A DNA stretch of 64,000 bases, taken from contig NC_084793.1 in the NCBI RefSeq assembly GCF_963169125.1, forward strand, positions 219,010,652 to 219,074,651, in the 5' to 3' direction. Under the pieces are notes generated by a model, which was not told the origin of the DNA, searched no databases, and saw nothing but the letters and a program-made list of their open reading frames with translations. The number at the start of each line of letters is the position of its first letter. The stretch's first letter is position 1. Shown piece by piece: positions 44,060-55,028 of this stretch. The position numbers and the translations under genes are program-made. Origin of the DNA: Humulus lupulus (taxonomy: Eukaryota > Streptophyta > Magnoliopsida > Rosales > Cannabaceae).

Positions 44060-46191
44060 CCTCTCGCTAAGAACCTCCTGCAGCTTGTACAAATCTTCTT
44101 AAATGTCCATGTCTTATCAGGAACTCAATTTCGTCCTTCAGCTGGTTACACTCGTTAGTGTCGTGCCCATAATCGTTGTGAAAACGATAGAACTTTGTAG
44201 CATCTCTCTTGGAGATGTCTTTTCTTATGGGTGCGGGTCATTTGTAAGGCACGCTTGAGCTGGTCGCCTGGTAGACCTCAGCTCGGCTTTCAACAAGGGC
44301 AGTGTAGTTGGTGATACCGATTACCTTTGGGGCACTTACTCTCGGAGGTCGAGGGTTCATTGTTCGCCCACTTCCCACCATTTCTACCATTTCCATTCCC
44401 ATTGCCTTTGCCATTGCCATTGCCATTGGGTTTTTCGGACCCATTGGCGGCTTTGGCAGGTTCTTCCTTGGGCCCCTTGTGTTTTGTTGGCGATTTACCT
44501 TCGTTGGCAATCACATCCTCGATCTTGATGTACCGATCAGCTCGATCTAAGAATTCTTGGGTGCTTCTTACCCCATTCTTTCTGAGGCTGCTCCAAAGGG
44601 GTGAATGGCGTCTAACCCCAGCAGTTAGGGCCATCATCTTGCCTTCATCGCCCACAGTTTTGGCTCTGGCTGCAGCTCGCATGAAGTGCTGAACATATTC
44701 CTTCAAAGGCTCTCCCTCTTTTTGGCGTATCTCGACCAGTTGGTTTGCCTCAGTGGGGTGCACATGACCCACATAGAACTGTCCGTAAAAATCCTTTACG
44801 AACATTTCCCATGATACTATACTGGCAGGAGGGAACTTAAAGAACCGCTCCTGGGCAGTGTCAGACAGTGTTGCTGGGAAGTTGCGGCAGCGGGCATCTT
44901 TTGATACCTTTTGTATATCTATTTGTATCTCAAACTTATTAACATGAGATACTGGGTCTCCATACCCGTCGAAATTTGGAAGTGTCGGCATCTTGAACTT
45001 ATTGGGGGTTTCAGCCACGACAATCCTTTGTACGAAGGGGGTGCCTCTCCTCCGATCATACTCAATGTGGGATGTTTGCCCCCCGACCAGCTGCTGCATT
45101 GCCTGGTTCAGGGCATCGATCTGAGATTGAACAACTTCTGGGATTGCCGGGGCCTCCAGTGCCAGGGGAGTGTACTCATCATGCCTTTCTCGGCGGTCGT
45201 TAATTACGTCCCTCAGATCATCGTCTCTTCATCGCTGCTCGCTGGCTCCAAGTCGACTGAAGACGTTATTCTACCTGGGTTGCCCCCCAGCGTTATGACC
45301 CGCTGGTCAGTCTTCTCTAGGTGGGGGGCTCCTGCCTCCACCTCATTCTTCGTTCCTCTGACCAGCATTTCCTCTGCCAGAGTCGGCTTCATTGTAGTTG
45401 TGGCCATCTCTGAATCGTGGCTGACTATGGTGCGACCGACTATTCACTTTGTTGCTTCCTTGGGCTGGCATTTCTAGAGCGTTAGGGGGAGGCCTGTGCT
45501 AGTCGGTGGGTCCCTGTGCATTGTTATGCCTTGGGGGGCCCCTAACTGCAGAGCCTGTCTCTGAGTTCCTCCTGTTGGCAGAAGGACGCTGCCCCCTGCT
45601 CAGTGGATGGGGCTCCTCATCCCCTGGGCGTCTAGGGCTGCGGGGCAGTTGCCCGACCCTATTCTGCCTTGGGCGCGAGGGATTGCCTCGACTAGCCTGA
45701 GACGGAGGCTGCTGCTCAGGATCCCTAGGTGGGACATCATCCTGAGCCATAGGTGGTTGTTCTGGCCTCTGAGGGCTTACTGGCTGGAGCGGAGGGCTAG
45801 GATTGGGACCCCTTTGAGGTGGCCCATTTGGTGGTTGGTCTGGCTAGGAGGCTGGCGTAGCCTGATTCCTAGCCAGCTGGATGGCTGCTTCAAGGGCAGC
45901 CATGGCATCCCTCTGTCGACGGTCCATCTTAGCCTACCGCTCGCTCAGCTCCTGACGTTGGCGCTTTATTTCTCTTTGCTGCGACGCCATTATCTTGGCA
46001 GCATTTTCTTGATTGGCCCTCAGATTGGGCAACTCATCCTGCAACACCCCCAGTGTTGCCTTCAGGGTCTCAGAATCTAACTCCTCCTCATCCAACTCCA
46101 AATGCGGTTCGTCCTCAGCCACATTTGGGGGAGGAGGCTGGGATGATGCAGCGCCTGCGACCTGTCCGGTCTTCTTGGATGTTTTTTCCAT
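44060..46191 (-). pseudogene. Gag of Tat-2
   Basis: The start ATG is at 46191, about 38 bases after the LTR. The N-terminal stretch is Gln/Glu-rich (RQELSER), then Pro/Arg-rich. The core is open from 45099 to 44290: PTLPNFDGYGDPVSHVNKFE, then ASIVSWEMFVKDFYGQF, MALTAGVRRHSPLW and FLDRADRYIKIEDV. An unusual Asn-Gly-Lys run (PNGNGNGKGNGNGNGRNGG, about 44440-44380) follows. The knuckle region near 44190 reads FYRFHNDYGHDTNEC, where the first Cys is Tyr. Stops lie at 45934 and 45499, and a frame change lies near 44300. Confidence 0.85.
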
Positions 46192-46205
46192 TAGATTCTT
46201 TCACA

Positions 46206-46228
46206 AGCTCTCAATGAAAGCACCAGAA
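46206..46228 (-). promoter_or_regulatory. Primer-binding-site position of Tat-2
   Basis: The minus strand reads TTCTGGTGCTTTCATTGAGA right after the 5' LTR end. The Tat-3 site (17520-17538) carries the same word. Confidence 0.65.
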
Positions 46229-46821
46229 TGTTGACTCTCGTTTTGGCCAACTGACACGGAGTCAAATACTTGGATGAAAATAATGTGACAATTAAGATCT
46301 AATGGGAAAAAAGAAAATGACACCAAAGATTTATAGTGGTTCGGCCCCAAAGATTGGTAATGACCTACGTCCACTTGATGCTATTATTAATGTTGAGCTT
46401 CAAAGGTGTGATCAAAGAACTAGGGTTCTTGAGTTTCACAAACCTTAGAAGGAGAAACAATACAGACGATGGATAATAACAATACAATTATCTAGATTTC
46501 AGATCAGAAAAGAGAATTCGAAAAAGGATCCCCCCTTGAGCTATTTCTTCTATATTTATAGGCCCAAGGAGGGTTACATGAGTCAATCAATCATATATTT
46601 CCTTAATAAATGGATATTCAGGTTATAATGAAGAGATATTATCGGCTATCATTACAACTATACAAATTTATACATAAATAAATGGAGTATACGACCAGGC
46701 TAGTCGTATATAAAACTTGAACCTTGCGTATGGAAGTATCTCTGGTCGATAGGCGAGAAGCATCTCTGCCACGTGCTGAAAATTATTGCCACGTCATCCA
46801 CGATTGTTTTTTGGATAAACA
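46229..46821 (-). repeat. 5' LTR of Tat-2
   Basis: TGTTGACTCTCG to GGATAAACA on +, nearly identical to 37500-38103. Confidence 0.95.
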
Positions 46822-46826
46822 AAAAG

Positions 46827-47260
46827 GAATGTTTTGAGAGAGTTGAAAACATAAGTCAGATAAGTTGAAACACAAGTTTCCGATAGGTTTTAGATTCTCT
46901 CTAAACATAAGTCCTTTTCTAAGCCTTATTGTTACTTTCTCTTCTTCTCTCTGTATCAATCTCATGTGTTGAGAATTTCCCACTCTAGTCTAGGTGATTC
47001 CCCAGAATACTTTGGAAGACTGTGAAGAAAATTGAAGATCAGTTCAATTTCCTCATAATACTCTGCGACAGAAAGGACACAAGGGTTAGAGAAACTGAAG
47101 GAATGACTCATTCATTCCCCTGCATATAATTTAAGTATTCTTATCATCATTTCTCTTTGAATTCAATTTTAGAAACATCTTCTAGGTTATCTCATATTAA
47201 TTTGTTTAATATTAGATCTACATGAAAATAAATAAAGATCCTGTACAAGTTTTCCCAACA
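46827..47260 (+). repeat. Right LTR of the copia element, last piece
   Basis: GAATGTTTTGAGAGAG to TTTTCCCAACA, matching the end of the left LTR (22227-22659). It is followed by the TSD TTTCA. Confidence 0.93.
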
Positions 47261-47265
47261 TTTCA

Positions 47266-47681
47266 AGCCTCGAGTCAGTAGACTTGGGCACAAGTCCCAA
47301 GTTACCTACACTTGGGCAAACAAGACCCGAGTCTTCTAGACTCGAGCACAAGTTCTAAGTTGCCTATACTTGGACACGCAAGACCCCAGTCTCCTAGACT
47401 TGGGCCCACATATTGTTGATAAAATAGGGTAAACCAAATCGATTTTTTCATGATGCTACATCAGGTTAAAAATTTTGAGTCCAATTTGCATTATTACTAA
47501 ATGTTGTAAGTAAAATGTGTTAAGTAAATGGCAAAGAAGGCAAGTAAATAGAGCAAAAAAATCCATTCAATAGAATATGTACAGTTGTATTCAGGGGCTC
47601 GAGCATTTAATTTGTTTGTAACCCAATAAAATATTGCTCACATGCCTAATTACTAAGATATACAAAATTACAAAGGACAGT
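47266..47681 (+). other. 3' spacer of Tat-3, resumed after the copia insertion
   Basis: Non-coding. It starts with a tandem repeat (47271-47412) and continues AT-rich to the end of the antisense-gene remnant. Confidence 0.6.
47271..47412 (+). repeat. 57-58-bp tandem repeat in the Tat-3 spacer
   Basis: CGAGTCAGTAGACTTGGGC (47271), CGAGTCTTCTAGACTCGAGC (47328) and CCAGTCTCCTAGACTTGGGC (47386) head 57-58-bp units with ACAAG, CAAGTT and CACTTGGGCA words. About 2.4 copies. Confidence 0.88.
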
Positions 47682-47779
47682 CTAATTTGATATGGGAGGA
47701 ACCTCTTGGATAAGGTCAATAATTGGATCATCCTTCGGGATTGGACCAGCTTCCTTGGCAGCTTTAGCAGCGGTGTTGA
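47682..47779 (-). pseudogene. C-terminal end of the Tat-3 antisense gene
   Basis: The minus strand reads TAAKAAKEAGPIPKDDP then LIQEVPPISN and TAG at 47684-47682. It is opposite to Tat-3 gag-pol and in the place where Tat-1 and Tat-2 carry their antisense gene. Only the last 32 codons are present; the LTR at 47780 cuts off the rest. The assignment rests on position, strand and composition, not on a diagnostic motif. Confidence 0.45.
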
Positions 47780-49793
47780 TGTTAGAGTTAATGCCCTAAA
47801 AGCATGTAAATACATTTTATTGGTTTTAAAGTACAATTTTATTATATTTGAATGTTATAATTATTGTTTGAATTAATTATATAATAATATCAAGAAAATC
47901 CCTATTCATTCATGAAAATATTATCTTGTATTAGTACGTGAGAATTAAGATCATATATAATTAATAAAAAAGTCAGTAGCATATTAAAGTAAGAAATCTT
48001 TAATGAATGGTTACTAGTACAGTTTGCTAAGCATACGAGATGCAAGTAATCTAGATTCGAATTACTAATGTGAATAGACATCTTAGTAAATGTGATATAT
48101 ATATATATAATAGAGATTATATATGACAAGATTGATGAGAATTAATTATCTTTATAAATTTGTCTTTTGACGTAAAGATTTAATTCTCGTCATAATAGAT
48201 GATCATTTGTAGATTAGTCTAAATCCTGTGTATTCATCAACTCCTGTTTATGTTTATTAGATCTTTTGATTCACTCGTTAAGGTCTCTTAGAATAATGAG
48301 GCTAATGACTTTTTTTTTGGAGATTCAATATCATGGATGGCTAGGAATATGAATTACAATATTGGAATCCATGCTTTCCTAATAGATCGAATATTGGTTC
48401 CCTTAAGGGTTTATTCTAAAACTGAATAGTTACTGAGCTCAAATCTATAATTAGATTATAGATTAATTATTCGCTAGTGAATTAATGATAATTAAGGATC
48501 AAAAAGTATTTAGAAGGGTAAAAATGAAATTTTGACCAGCTCTAATTAACGAACCAATAATGGACGACAAAACTACTTATATTGATTATATCAATGGACT
48601 ACTAGAGAAAACTCTATAAATATAATTCTATAAATACTTAGAGTGCAATTCCATATTTATAGGTGAGTAATCATGGAATTAATAAATAAGATTATTAGAT
48701 TAAAGAGTTTAATTAATAATCTGGTTTATTGGAGCTTCGTATTATAGGTCCATGGTCCCGAGATCACCTCTATCCTACACTGTCAATAGTAAGGATGTGA
48801 AAAGAAAGATTTGTTAAGAGAAATGACTAAATTGGAAATGAATTAATTTTTGAGGGCAAAGAAATAATTATTTAATAATTATGGGTAATTGATTAATTGT
48901 GAATTAATTAATTATTTAAAATTATAGGTTAAACTTAATATTAATCTTGTTTGGATTAATATAGAGAGAGAAAATAATAAATATCTTATTTATAATATGA
49001 TATTTATTTATTTAATTTAAAACTAATATTTTAAGATAAAATTAATTTTGAATTAACTAATGTTTATGTTGGAATAAAATCTTGTCATAAAAGTTGATTA
49101 AATAAACAAATGAGAAAATTAGGGCAACCCTAATAGGGCTGGGTGACACACTATACAATACAGTGTGTGGCACCTAGCGTAAGAGATATTATCCCTAGGA
49201 TTTGGATTTGGAATTTCAAATAAATTTGTTTAATCAGTTATTTAATTATTCTTTTTAAATATGATTTAAATAGATAATTAAATAAAAATATCTAATAATT
49301 CTTTATTTGAATTATATTTTAATTAAATAAAGATTATTTGATTAGATTAAATATCTTTATAAATATAATATACATGATATTCAGAATAAGGATGGATAAT
49401 CAGACTCTCTCTCTAAAGCGATAATTTTCTCTAAACCTAAAAACTATTCTAAACATTCTCTCTATCAAAACTCTCTAGATCTCATGTGTTGAGTACATCT
49501 AGGGAGTCACATAAATCAACCTTTTGAATCCTACGTGCCCACACACGTCCTTGTGTGTTTGAGGATTGGTCTGGAAGATCAAGGTGTGAGATCTCAGAAC
49601 ACTGGATTGGAAAATCGTTGATTTATACAAAAAGACTCAAGGACACTTGATAGGCTACAAGAGGTAATCCCTGATCTATTTGTATGTGATTTAATATTTA
49701 TATATGTATATGATCCTGTCTGGTATTAATATTTATTAAAATGGCTCCATATATTCCGCTGCATACTTTTGATTTGATCATTTAATACCAACA
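47780..49793 (+). mobile_element. Copia-type LTR F (2014 bp), no clear TSD
   Basis: It starts TGTTAGAGTTAATGCCCTAA, similar to the copia LTR start at 20804, and ends TTTAATACCAACA after CCGCTGCATAC, a usual copia LTR end. Flanks are GTTGA and TATAT, which do not match. No coding region. Either a solo LTR formed between two elements or the remaining LTR of a deleted element. Confidence 0.7.
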
Positions 49794-50246
49794 TATATAT
49801 GGTTTATTAGAGTTGAAAAGTCTTGATCACACTTTCCAACTCTCTCTCTAACCTCATTCTCTCTCTAGCTTTCTAAGACCAAAGTTTTCTTCAAGAAACT
49901 CATCAAGCATTGCTTGACTTGCATGAGTTTTAAAGCTTGTTCAATCCCAAATTTCATTCTACTTAGTTGAAGCTTCAAGCAATTAGGAAGGATTGGAATA
50001 GAGATTTTGGACAGTAATATTATTATTGTGTATAAGCCTTAGAAGTTCCCCAAGTTTAAAGATTCAAGTTGTTCAATACAAAGGTTGTATCTCTCTAACC
50101 CTAATCTTGTATTTTGTAATTCTATTATGTTTTTCATTGTTAGTATTGATGATTAAATGTATCTAAATTCATCTTATCATCATTTAATCATTTAGTTCCT
50201 TATATTCAAGATTAATATTCATATCATGAACATTCATATCATGAAC
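49794..50246. other. Unassigned LTR-like stretch
   Basis: Non-coding. It has TATATATGG, CT-rich runs (CTCTCTCT at 49845-49870), CTCTCTAACCCTAATCTTG, and a 15-bp tandem duplication ATTCATATCATGAAC (about 50217-50246). It looks like the transcribed part of some LTR, but I found no partner in the window. Confidence 0.4.
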
Positions 50247-51954
50247 ATGTTTAATCAACTGACTCTAGCTCGGTTAGGTCGAGCTTAGTGATTATTTAAT
50301 TAACCTCAACTACCAGTGGCCGAGCCACGTCCTGTGCGCAAATATCAGTCCCGAACCTCTTAGGCCGTTTATTTCATGCTCACATGGCATATCACAATTA
50401 TATGGCATTCAAATATAGGGAACCTTAGCCCCAACATAGCCACACAAATAGGTGTAGTTTTCTTACTTTTAATTTCGAGTGGAGAAGGTGAACTGGTTCT
50501 GAGCACGGTCCTTAGCCTCAAGCCTTGGTGATAAACCTAGTGACAAGGGCCATTGCTTTCTATCAACTTCCAATCATAAAATAAAATACCTAGGAGACAG
50601 AAACTAACCTCTGGGACCTCAATTTCTACAACCGGGTAGTAGAAATTGTCCCGAGCACCTAGGTTCAAACCCCCGAGCTCTAACAATTCTTAAAATACTC
50701 CCAAAGCCAAAATTCCCAAGCAGGTCGTGACTTGGTTCAGCAAGTCGCGACTTGCCCCATGTCATAGAGCATCCCAAGCCAGAAGGGCCACACGCGCCGT
50801 GACGCCCTCAGGCTGGGTCGTGGAATGCCCTACGAACCCAGAGAAAACTTGGGTTTTCTCCTCCTTTTCCTAGCCGAGAATACCCACGTTCTACCCAGAA
50901 TTTTCCCTAAAAAATTCCTCAATTCAAACATCAAACAAGCTACAAACTCAAGAATTATTCACCTATTTAATCCTCAAAATCTTAGCCACAAAACTAAAAT
51001 CATAACCAAGTTCATTAGATATTATCACCTCAAAAGCTCAGCCAAATTCATCACTAAATCCATACACAAGAGCTCAAAAATTCAACCTAAACTACTCAGC
51101 AAAACACAGAAATTTAAAGCAATGTTCTTACCTCAAATGGAGACCCAAATTTCAGTAGAGATTTTTACCCCAACCCAGCTCAAATTCTTGCTGAATCTTC
51201 ACACCAACTCAGCTCCAAAACTCTGACTTTTCCTCTGATTTCTAGCCACAATTCAAGCTTAATTTCCCTTCAATTTCCTTAAAGATTTTCAGCTCAAATC
51301 CAAGTGAGAGAGAAGGGAGAAATAGTGAGAGTAGAGAGAGAATATTTCTGTTTCTTTCCTTCTTCTATAATTTCTAAAACATTCTATGATATACTAATAT
51401 AAAATCTGGTTATATCCTCTAATAAAAAAATGACCATTTTACCATTCCAAATAAAACTAACCCTTAACTCAATCTAGGGGTAAAATAGTCATTTGTTCCC
51501 AATTTCCACTAATTCCTCTAGTGCTCCTTATATCCACCAATTAATCCTGTCATCCAATTAATCACCAATTATTTACCCAAATGTCTAATAATCCCCGAAA
51601 ATATCCCTAGGCTACCCTAAGCCGGGTATAAATCCCCGCTGTGACTATTTCACCAATCTGCCCACTAGGGCTGTCTCGAGCCATATGCTGCAAATATATC
51701 CACATAATAATGTGGTCTCAACAATTTATCACATATAATCACATTTATGCCATCAACAGGCCAAAATTACAAATATGCCCATATAAGATAAATAAGGCCC
51801 ACATGCATATTAATACTCATAAACATGCATTTCACATATTCATATAATCATATAATCATGCATTTAATCATTTAAATCACACATAAACCAATTATGCCCT
51901 TCCGACACGCTAATCAAGGCTCTTAAGCCTTATTAATGATTTTGGGTCGTTACA
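50247..51954 (-). repeat. Truncated Tekay-type LTR C'
   Basis: It is collinear with 57930-59712 of the Tekay LTR: CCAGTGGCCGAGCCACGTCCTGTGC against CCAGTGGCCAAGCCGTGCCCTGTGC, then GGTGTAGTTTTCTTAC, CGGGTATAAATCCCCGC, and the end GGGTCGTTACA. The first 590 or so bases of the full LTR are absent. The open frame at 50825-51226 lies in it and is not a gene. Confidence 0.82.
50721..50830 (+). repeat. Motif cassette in LTR C' (GTCGCGACTTG words)
   Basis: CAGGTCGTGACTTGG, CAAGTCGCGACTTGC, CGCCGTGACGCCC and GGGTCGTGG occur in a 110-bp GC-rich stretch, at the same place in the LTR where LTR C has AGCGCTAC words (58402-58511). Confidence 0.75.
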
Positions 51955-52068
51955 ATTACATTATTATCATTATTCATTATTGATTTGCAAAGAGTAAAGC
52001 AACATATTCCCAACACTAGCTGCTTCAGTAAAACGGTAAATAAGGGTCGAACCCACAAGGACTACAAT
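51955..52068. other. Short unassigned stretch before the Athila LTR
   Basis: Non-coding. GGTAAATAAGGGTCGAACCC and ACAAGGAC resemble the reversed end of another gypsy LTR. It may belong to the Athila LTR if that starts earlier than I placed it. Confidence 0.35.
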
Positions 52069-53461
52069 TGATGATAAATGAGTTTTAGGCTCGTTTATGG
52101 TCTAGTTTTTAGGAAGGTTTTCATTAGTTTAGGGCTATTTTATTGCAAAATTATGCTTGTTTATTCATGTTTCAGGTTTTTGATGCTAAGATGGTGAAAA
52201 GAGTGGAATAAAGTGAAAGTGGAAGAAAATGAAGTTATTTTTGGAGAAAATCAAGTCTTTTGGGAGCATTAGGTCTGAGTACTGTTTTTGTGATTAGCGC
52301 TACAATGCTATCATAGTGGCGCTATAGAGCTAGAAAGGCGACCTTAAAGCTTTTGTTTCTGTCAATAGCGTCCCAGCGCTACAAAACAAGTGCTATAACG
52401 CTTGAAGGATCTGAAGATTAGCGCCCCAGCGCTACATTACTAGTGCTACAATGCTAGTACATCAATTTTTGAGGCAATTTGGCACTGTCAATAGCGCTAC
52501 AACGCTCAAAACCTAGCGTTACAGCGCTATCGACGCGATATTGAGATTTTTAGCCACTTTTAGAAGGACAAAACGGTCTTTTCAATTGGGAGCATTGGAA
52601 AATTATTTAAGGGACATTATTCTGTGAATTTAGGAGGCAGTTTTAGTTTTAAAACCCCAGATCTAGAAAAGACTGCTGTAATTAGATTTCTTTTTCTGGT
52701 TTATGACTTTCTAGATTTCTTCTTCATCTAAAATCTTTAGGTTATTTTCCATGAACAATTATTTGAATTTGATTATCATTATGTTATCTATGAACTAAAT
52801 ATTTTATCTAGGGATTAATGTAGTCACTTGAATTTCAATTTAATTTTATTATGATGTTCTATTGATACTTATTCTCTAGTCTAATCTAGATGTTTGCTTA
52901 ATGCTAGTAAATACTTGATCACTATTTGCTTGATTTAATGGTTTTGATTCAAAATTTGAAAGATGAGAATTGAATATGATATCATTATATAGACATAGGT
53001 TGCATATTGGACGAAAGTACCTGTATGACTTGTGTAGTAATTAGGTTTCCATGCTTAATGCCTTCTATATGTTTAAGTTTATCACGGAAATGTAGAAAAC
53101 CTGCATATAGGCTGAGATCTTATATCTTGAAAAAGAATAAGAATCGATTATGTTAACCTGCTATTTGAATAGGAAGAAGAGATTTAGAACTAATTAATAA
53201 AATTAATAGAATGAAAAGTTGATGAAATTAATTCCTAGGCTTTTTATTATTGATTGTTAATTCATTGATTTTTTATTCTGTTCACAGTTATTTAAATTGT
53301 GTTCATAGTTTAGAATCATTCATCTTTATTTTAATCACCAAATAGAAAGTGAAAAACGATTATTGGTAATTGGTTAATAGTCTCTGTGGGACGATCTCTG
53401 TTCTTATAGACTTTATTACTTGACACGACTATGTATACTTGCGTACAAATTTAGCAGATCA
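52069..53461 (+). repeat. 5' LTR of the Athila element
   Basis: The right end GCAGATCA is placed seven bases before the primer site. The left end is uncertain. Apart from the motif cassette it is AT-rich. It has TCTCTGTGGGACGATCTCTG near the end, a phrase usual in Athila and Ogre LTRs. Confidence 0.6.
52295..52532 (+). repeat. Motif cassette in the Athila LTR (AGCGCTAC words)
   Basis: AGCGCTACAATGCT, CAGCGCTACAAAAC, GTGCTATAACGCT, CAGCGCTACATTAC, GTGCTACAATGCT, AGCGCTACAACGCT and AGCGTTACAGCGCT occur within 238 bases. Many are imperfect palindromes around AGCGCT. Confidence 0.92.
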
Positions 53462-53467
53462 AGTTTT

Positions 53468-53485
53468 TAGCGCTGTTGCCGGGGA
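53468..53485 (+). promoter_or_regulatory. Primer-binding site of the Athila element
   Basis: TAGCGCTGTTGCCGGGGA. The usual Athila site, complementary to the 3' end of tRNA-Asp, is TGGCGCCGTTGCCGGGGA. Only two transitions differ, both of the kind expected from methylated cytosines. Confidence 0.85.
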
Positions 53486-53595
53486 CTAATAATCAATACC
53501 AAATATAATTATTTTTTGATCTACTTTGGTCTTAATTTAACGTTTTCTAAATCTAGTTGCTTTTATATTTCTCAATTTCAGGTGACCTATTTTTT

Positions 53596-54990
53596 ATGCG
53601 ACGTAAGGGTTCAAAAATACTAGTACATGTTGATCCTGAGATTGAGAAGACCTGCAAAAGAGAAAGAAAATAGAAAATACTTGAAAAGATGGCCCAAAAC
53701 ATCAATAATGTTGCTAATAACAATCTAAATGAGGGTAATGCGGGGAACGCTGCAGCTGAGGCAGACTTACCTCTGAGGGACTATGTACTCCCTACTGTTA
53801 CAAGGGTGCATTCTAGTATTCGCCCACTTACTATGGAGGCGAACAATTTTGAGATCAAGCCTTCGATTATTCAAATGGTTCAGAATTGCGTTCAGTTTGG
53901 GGGGCTACCTGATGTGGATCCGAACCTCCATATTACCAACTTTTTGGAGTAATGTGATACTTTCAAAATGAACGTAGTAAGTAATGATGCAATCTGTTTG
54001 AGGCTATTTTCTAAAAGTTGGTTGATTTTGCTGCAAGCCAATTCCATTCTGACATGGGAAGACCTTGCTCAAAAATTTCTTGCTAAGTATTTTCCTACCG
54101 CTAAATCAGCATGGATTAGAGGTGAAATAAATAATTTCTTTCAATTTGAGGGGGAATCATTATATGACGCTTGGGAGAGGTTTAAAGAGCTGTTGCGAAA
54201 ATGTCCACATCATGGTATAGAGAAATGGATGTTGGTGCACACTTTCTATAATGGAACGAGGGGAAACACAAGGACTATTATAGATGCAGTAGCAAGTGGA
54301 GCATTTCTGAGAAAAAGCGCTAACGAAGCTTACGAGCTTTAAGAGTAGATGGCCATGAATAATTATAATTGGCCATCTGAGTGAGAAAATAAGAAGGTGG
54401 CAGGAGCTCTAGAAGTTGATCCTATTGCTATGCTCATTGCTCAAATTGCTTCGCTAACGAAACAAATGCAACAACAAAACAACATTTCAGGTCAAGTGAT
54501 GCAACTACAACCCGCTCTTATCAGTTGTGAGACATGTGAAGGCCCTTATCATTTTCAGCAATGTCCAGCAACGAGTTCTTATTCGGTTGATGATATCCCA
54601 CTTAAACAGGTTCAAGCCATTGGTAATTTCCCAAGGTAACCGAATAACAATCCATACCCTAACACTTATACTCCAGCATATAAGAACCATCCAAATTTGT
54701 CATGTAGTAATAATCAAGGGAACCAATCACAGTATCATCCAAATCCACCTCAATATCCTTCACATACACAATCTTATGGGCTAAACCCAAGACCCTTTTA
54801 TGATACTCCAAGGCCAGAAATGCCGCAACATCAACAACCACCGCCTGAAATGACTAAACCAGAGGTATCTGCTGATTCTTTGAGCCAATTTATGACATAA
54901 ACCAGATCCTCCATTCGGAGCTTAGAAACACGAGTTGGCCAACTTGCAAAGTTAATGGCGGATCGTAATCAATAGGTTTACCTAGATCAA
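53596..54990 (+). pseudogene. Gag of the Athila element
   Basis: The ATG at 53596 opens MRRKGSKILVHVDPEIEKTC, a known Athila gag start. The same frame continues after a TAG with [25 protein letters not shown] and [11 protein letters not shown]. Then TWEDLAQKFLAKYFPTAKSA and QFEGESLYDAWERFKELLRKC. Eight or so residues are missing in frame between CLRLF and SKSW. The C-terminal part has CETCEGPYHFQQCP (knuckle-like), then Asn/Pro/Gln-rich NQSQYHPNPPQYPS. Stops lie near 53950, 54340, 54382, 54637 and 54898. Gag would form the particle; this copy cannot. Confidence 0.88.
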
Positions 54991-55028
54991 CTATGGTGAA
55001 TCCCAAAGAATAATGTCAAGCTGTCACT

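Larger units (their letters stand above)
37500..46821 (-). mobile_element. Tat-2: Tat-lineage Ty3/gypsy element lacking RT and RNase H
   Basis: LTRs are 604 bp (37500-38103) and 593 bp (46229-46821), with TSD AAAAG on both sides (37495-37499, 46822-46826). Gag, protease and integrase read on the minus strand and an antisense gene on +. RT and RNase H are absent between protease and integrase. I count about 21 substitutions between the LTRs over some 590 bases plus one 11-bp gap, so it is the youngest dated element here. It was inserted in the copia right LTR. Confidence 0.93.
20804..47260 (+). mobile_element. Ty1/copia retrotransposon with four nested insertions
   Basis: LTRs begin TGTTAGG and end in ACA at both ends. 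A perfect 5-bp TSD TTTCA lies at 20799-20803 and 47261-47265. An iMet-type primer site follows the left LTR, and gag, protease, integrase, RT and RNase H follow in the copia order on +. Solo LTRs A (22907-24338) and B (24450-28438) sit in the leader. Solo LTR D (34324-36243) and Tat-2 (37500-46821) sit in the right LTR. The first 110 LTR bases differ at about 10 percent by my count, so the copy is not recent. The gag and 1.86-kb LTR suggest the Angela lineage, but this is not certain. Confidence 0.93.

Noticed and set aside
50825..51226. 133-codon open frame on +
   Set aside because: It lies inside the truncated Tekay LTR C' and is not open in the related LTR C.
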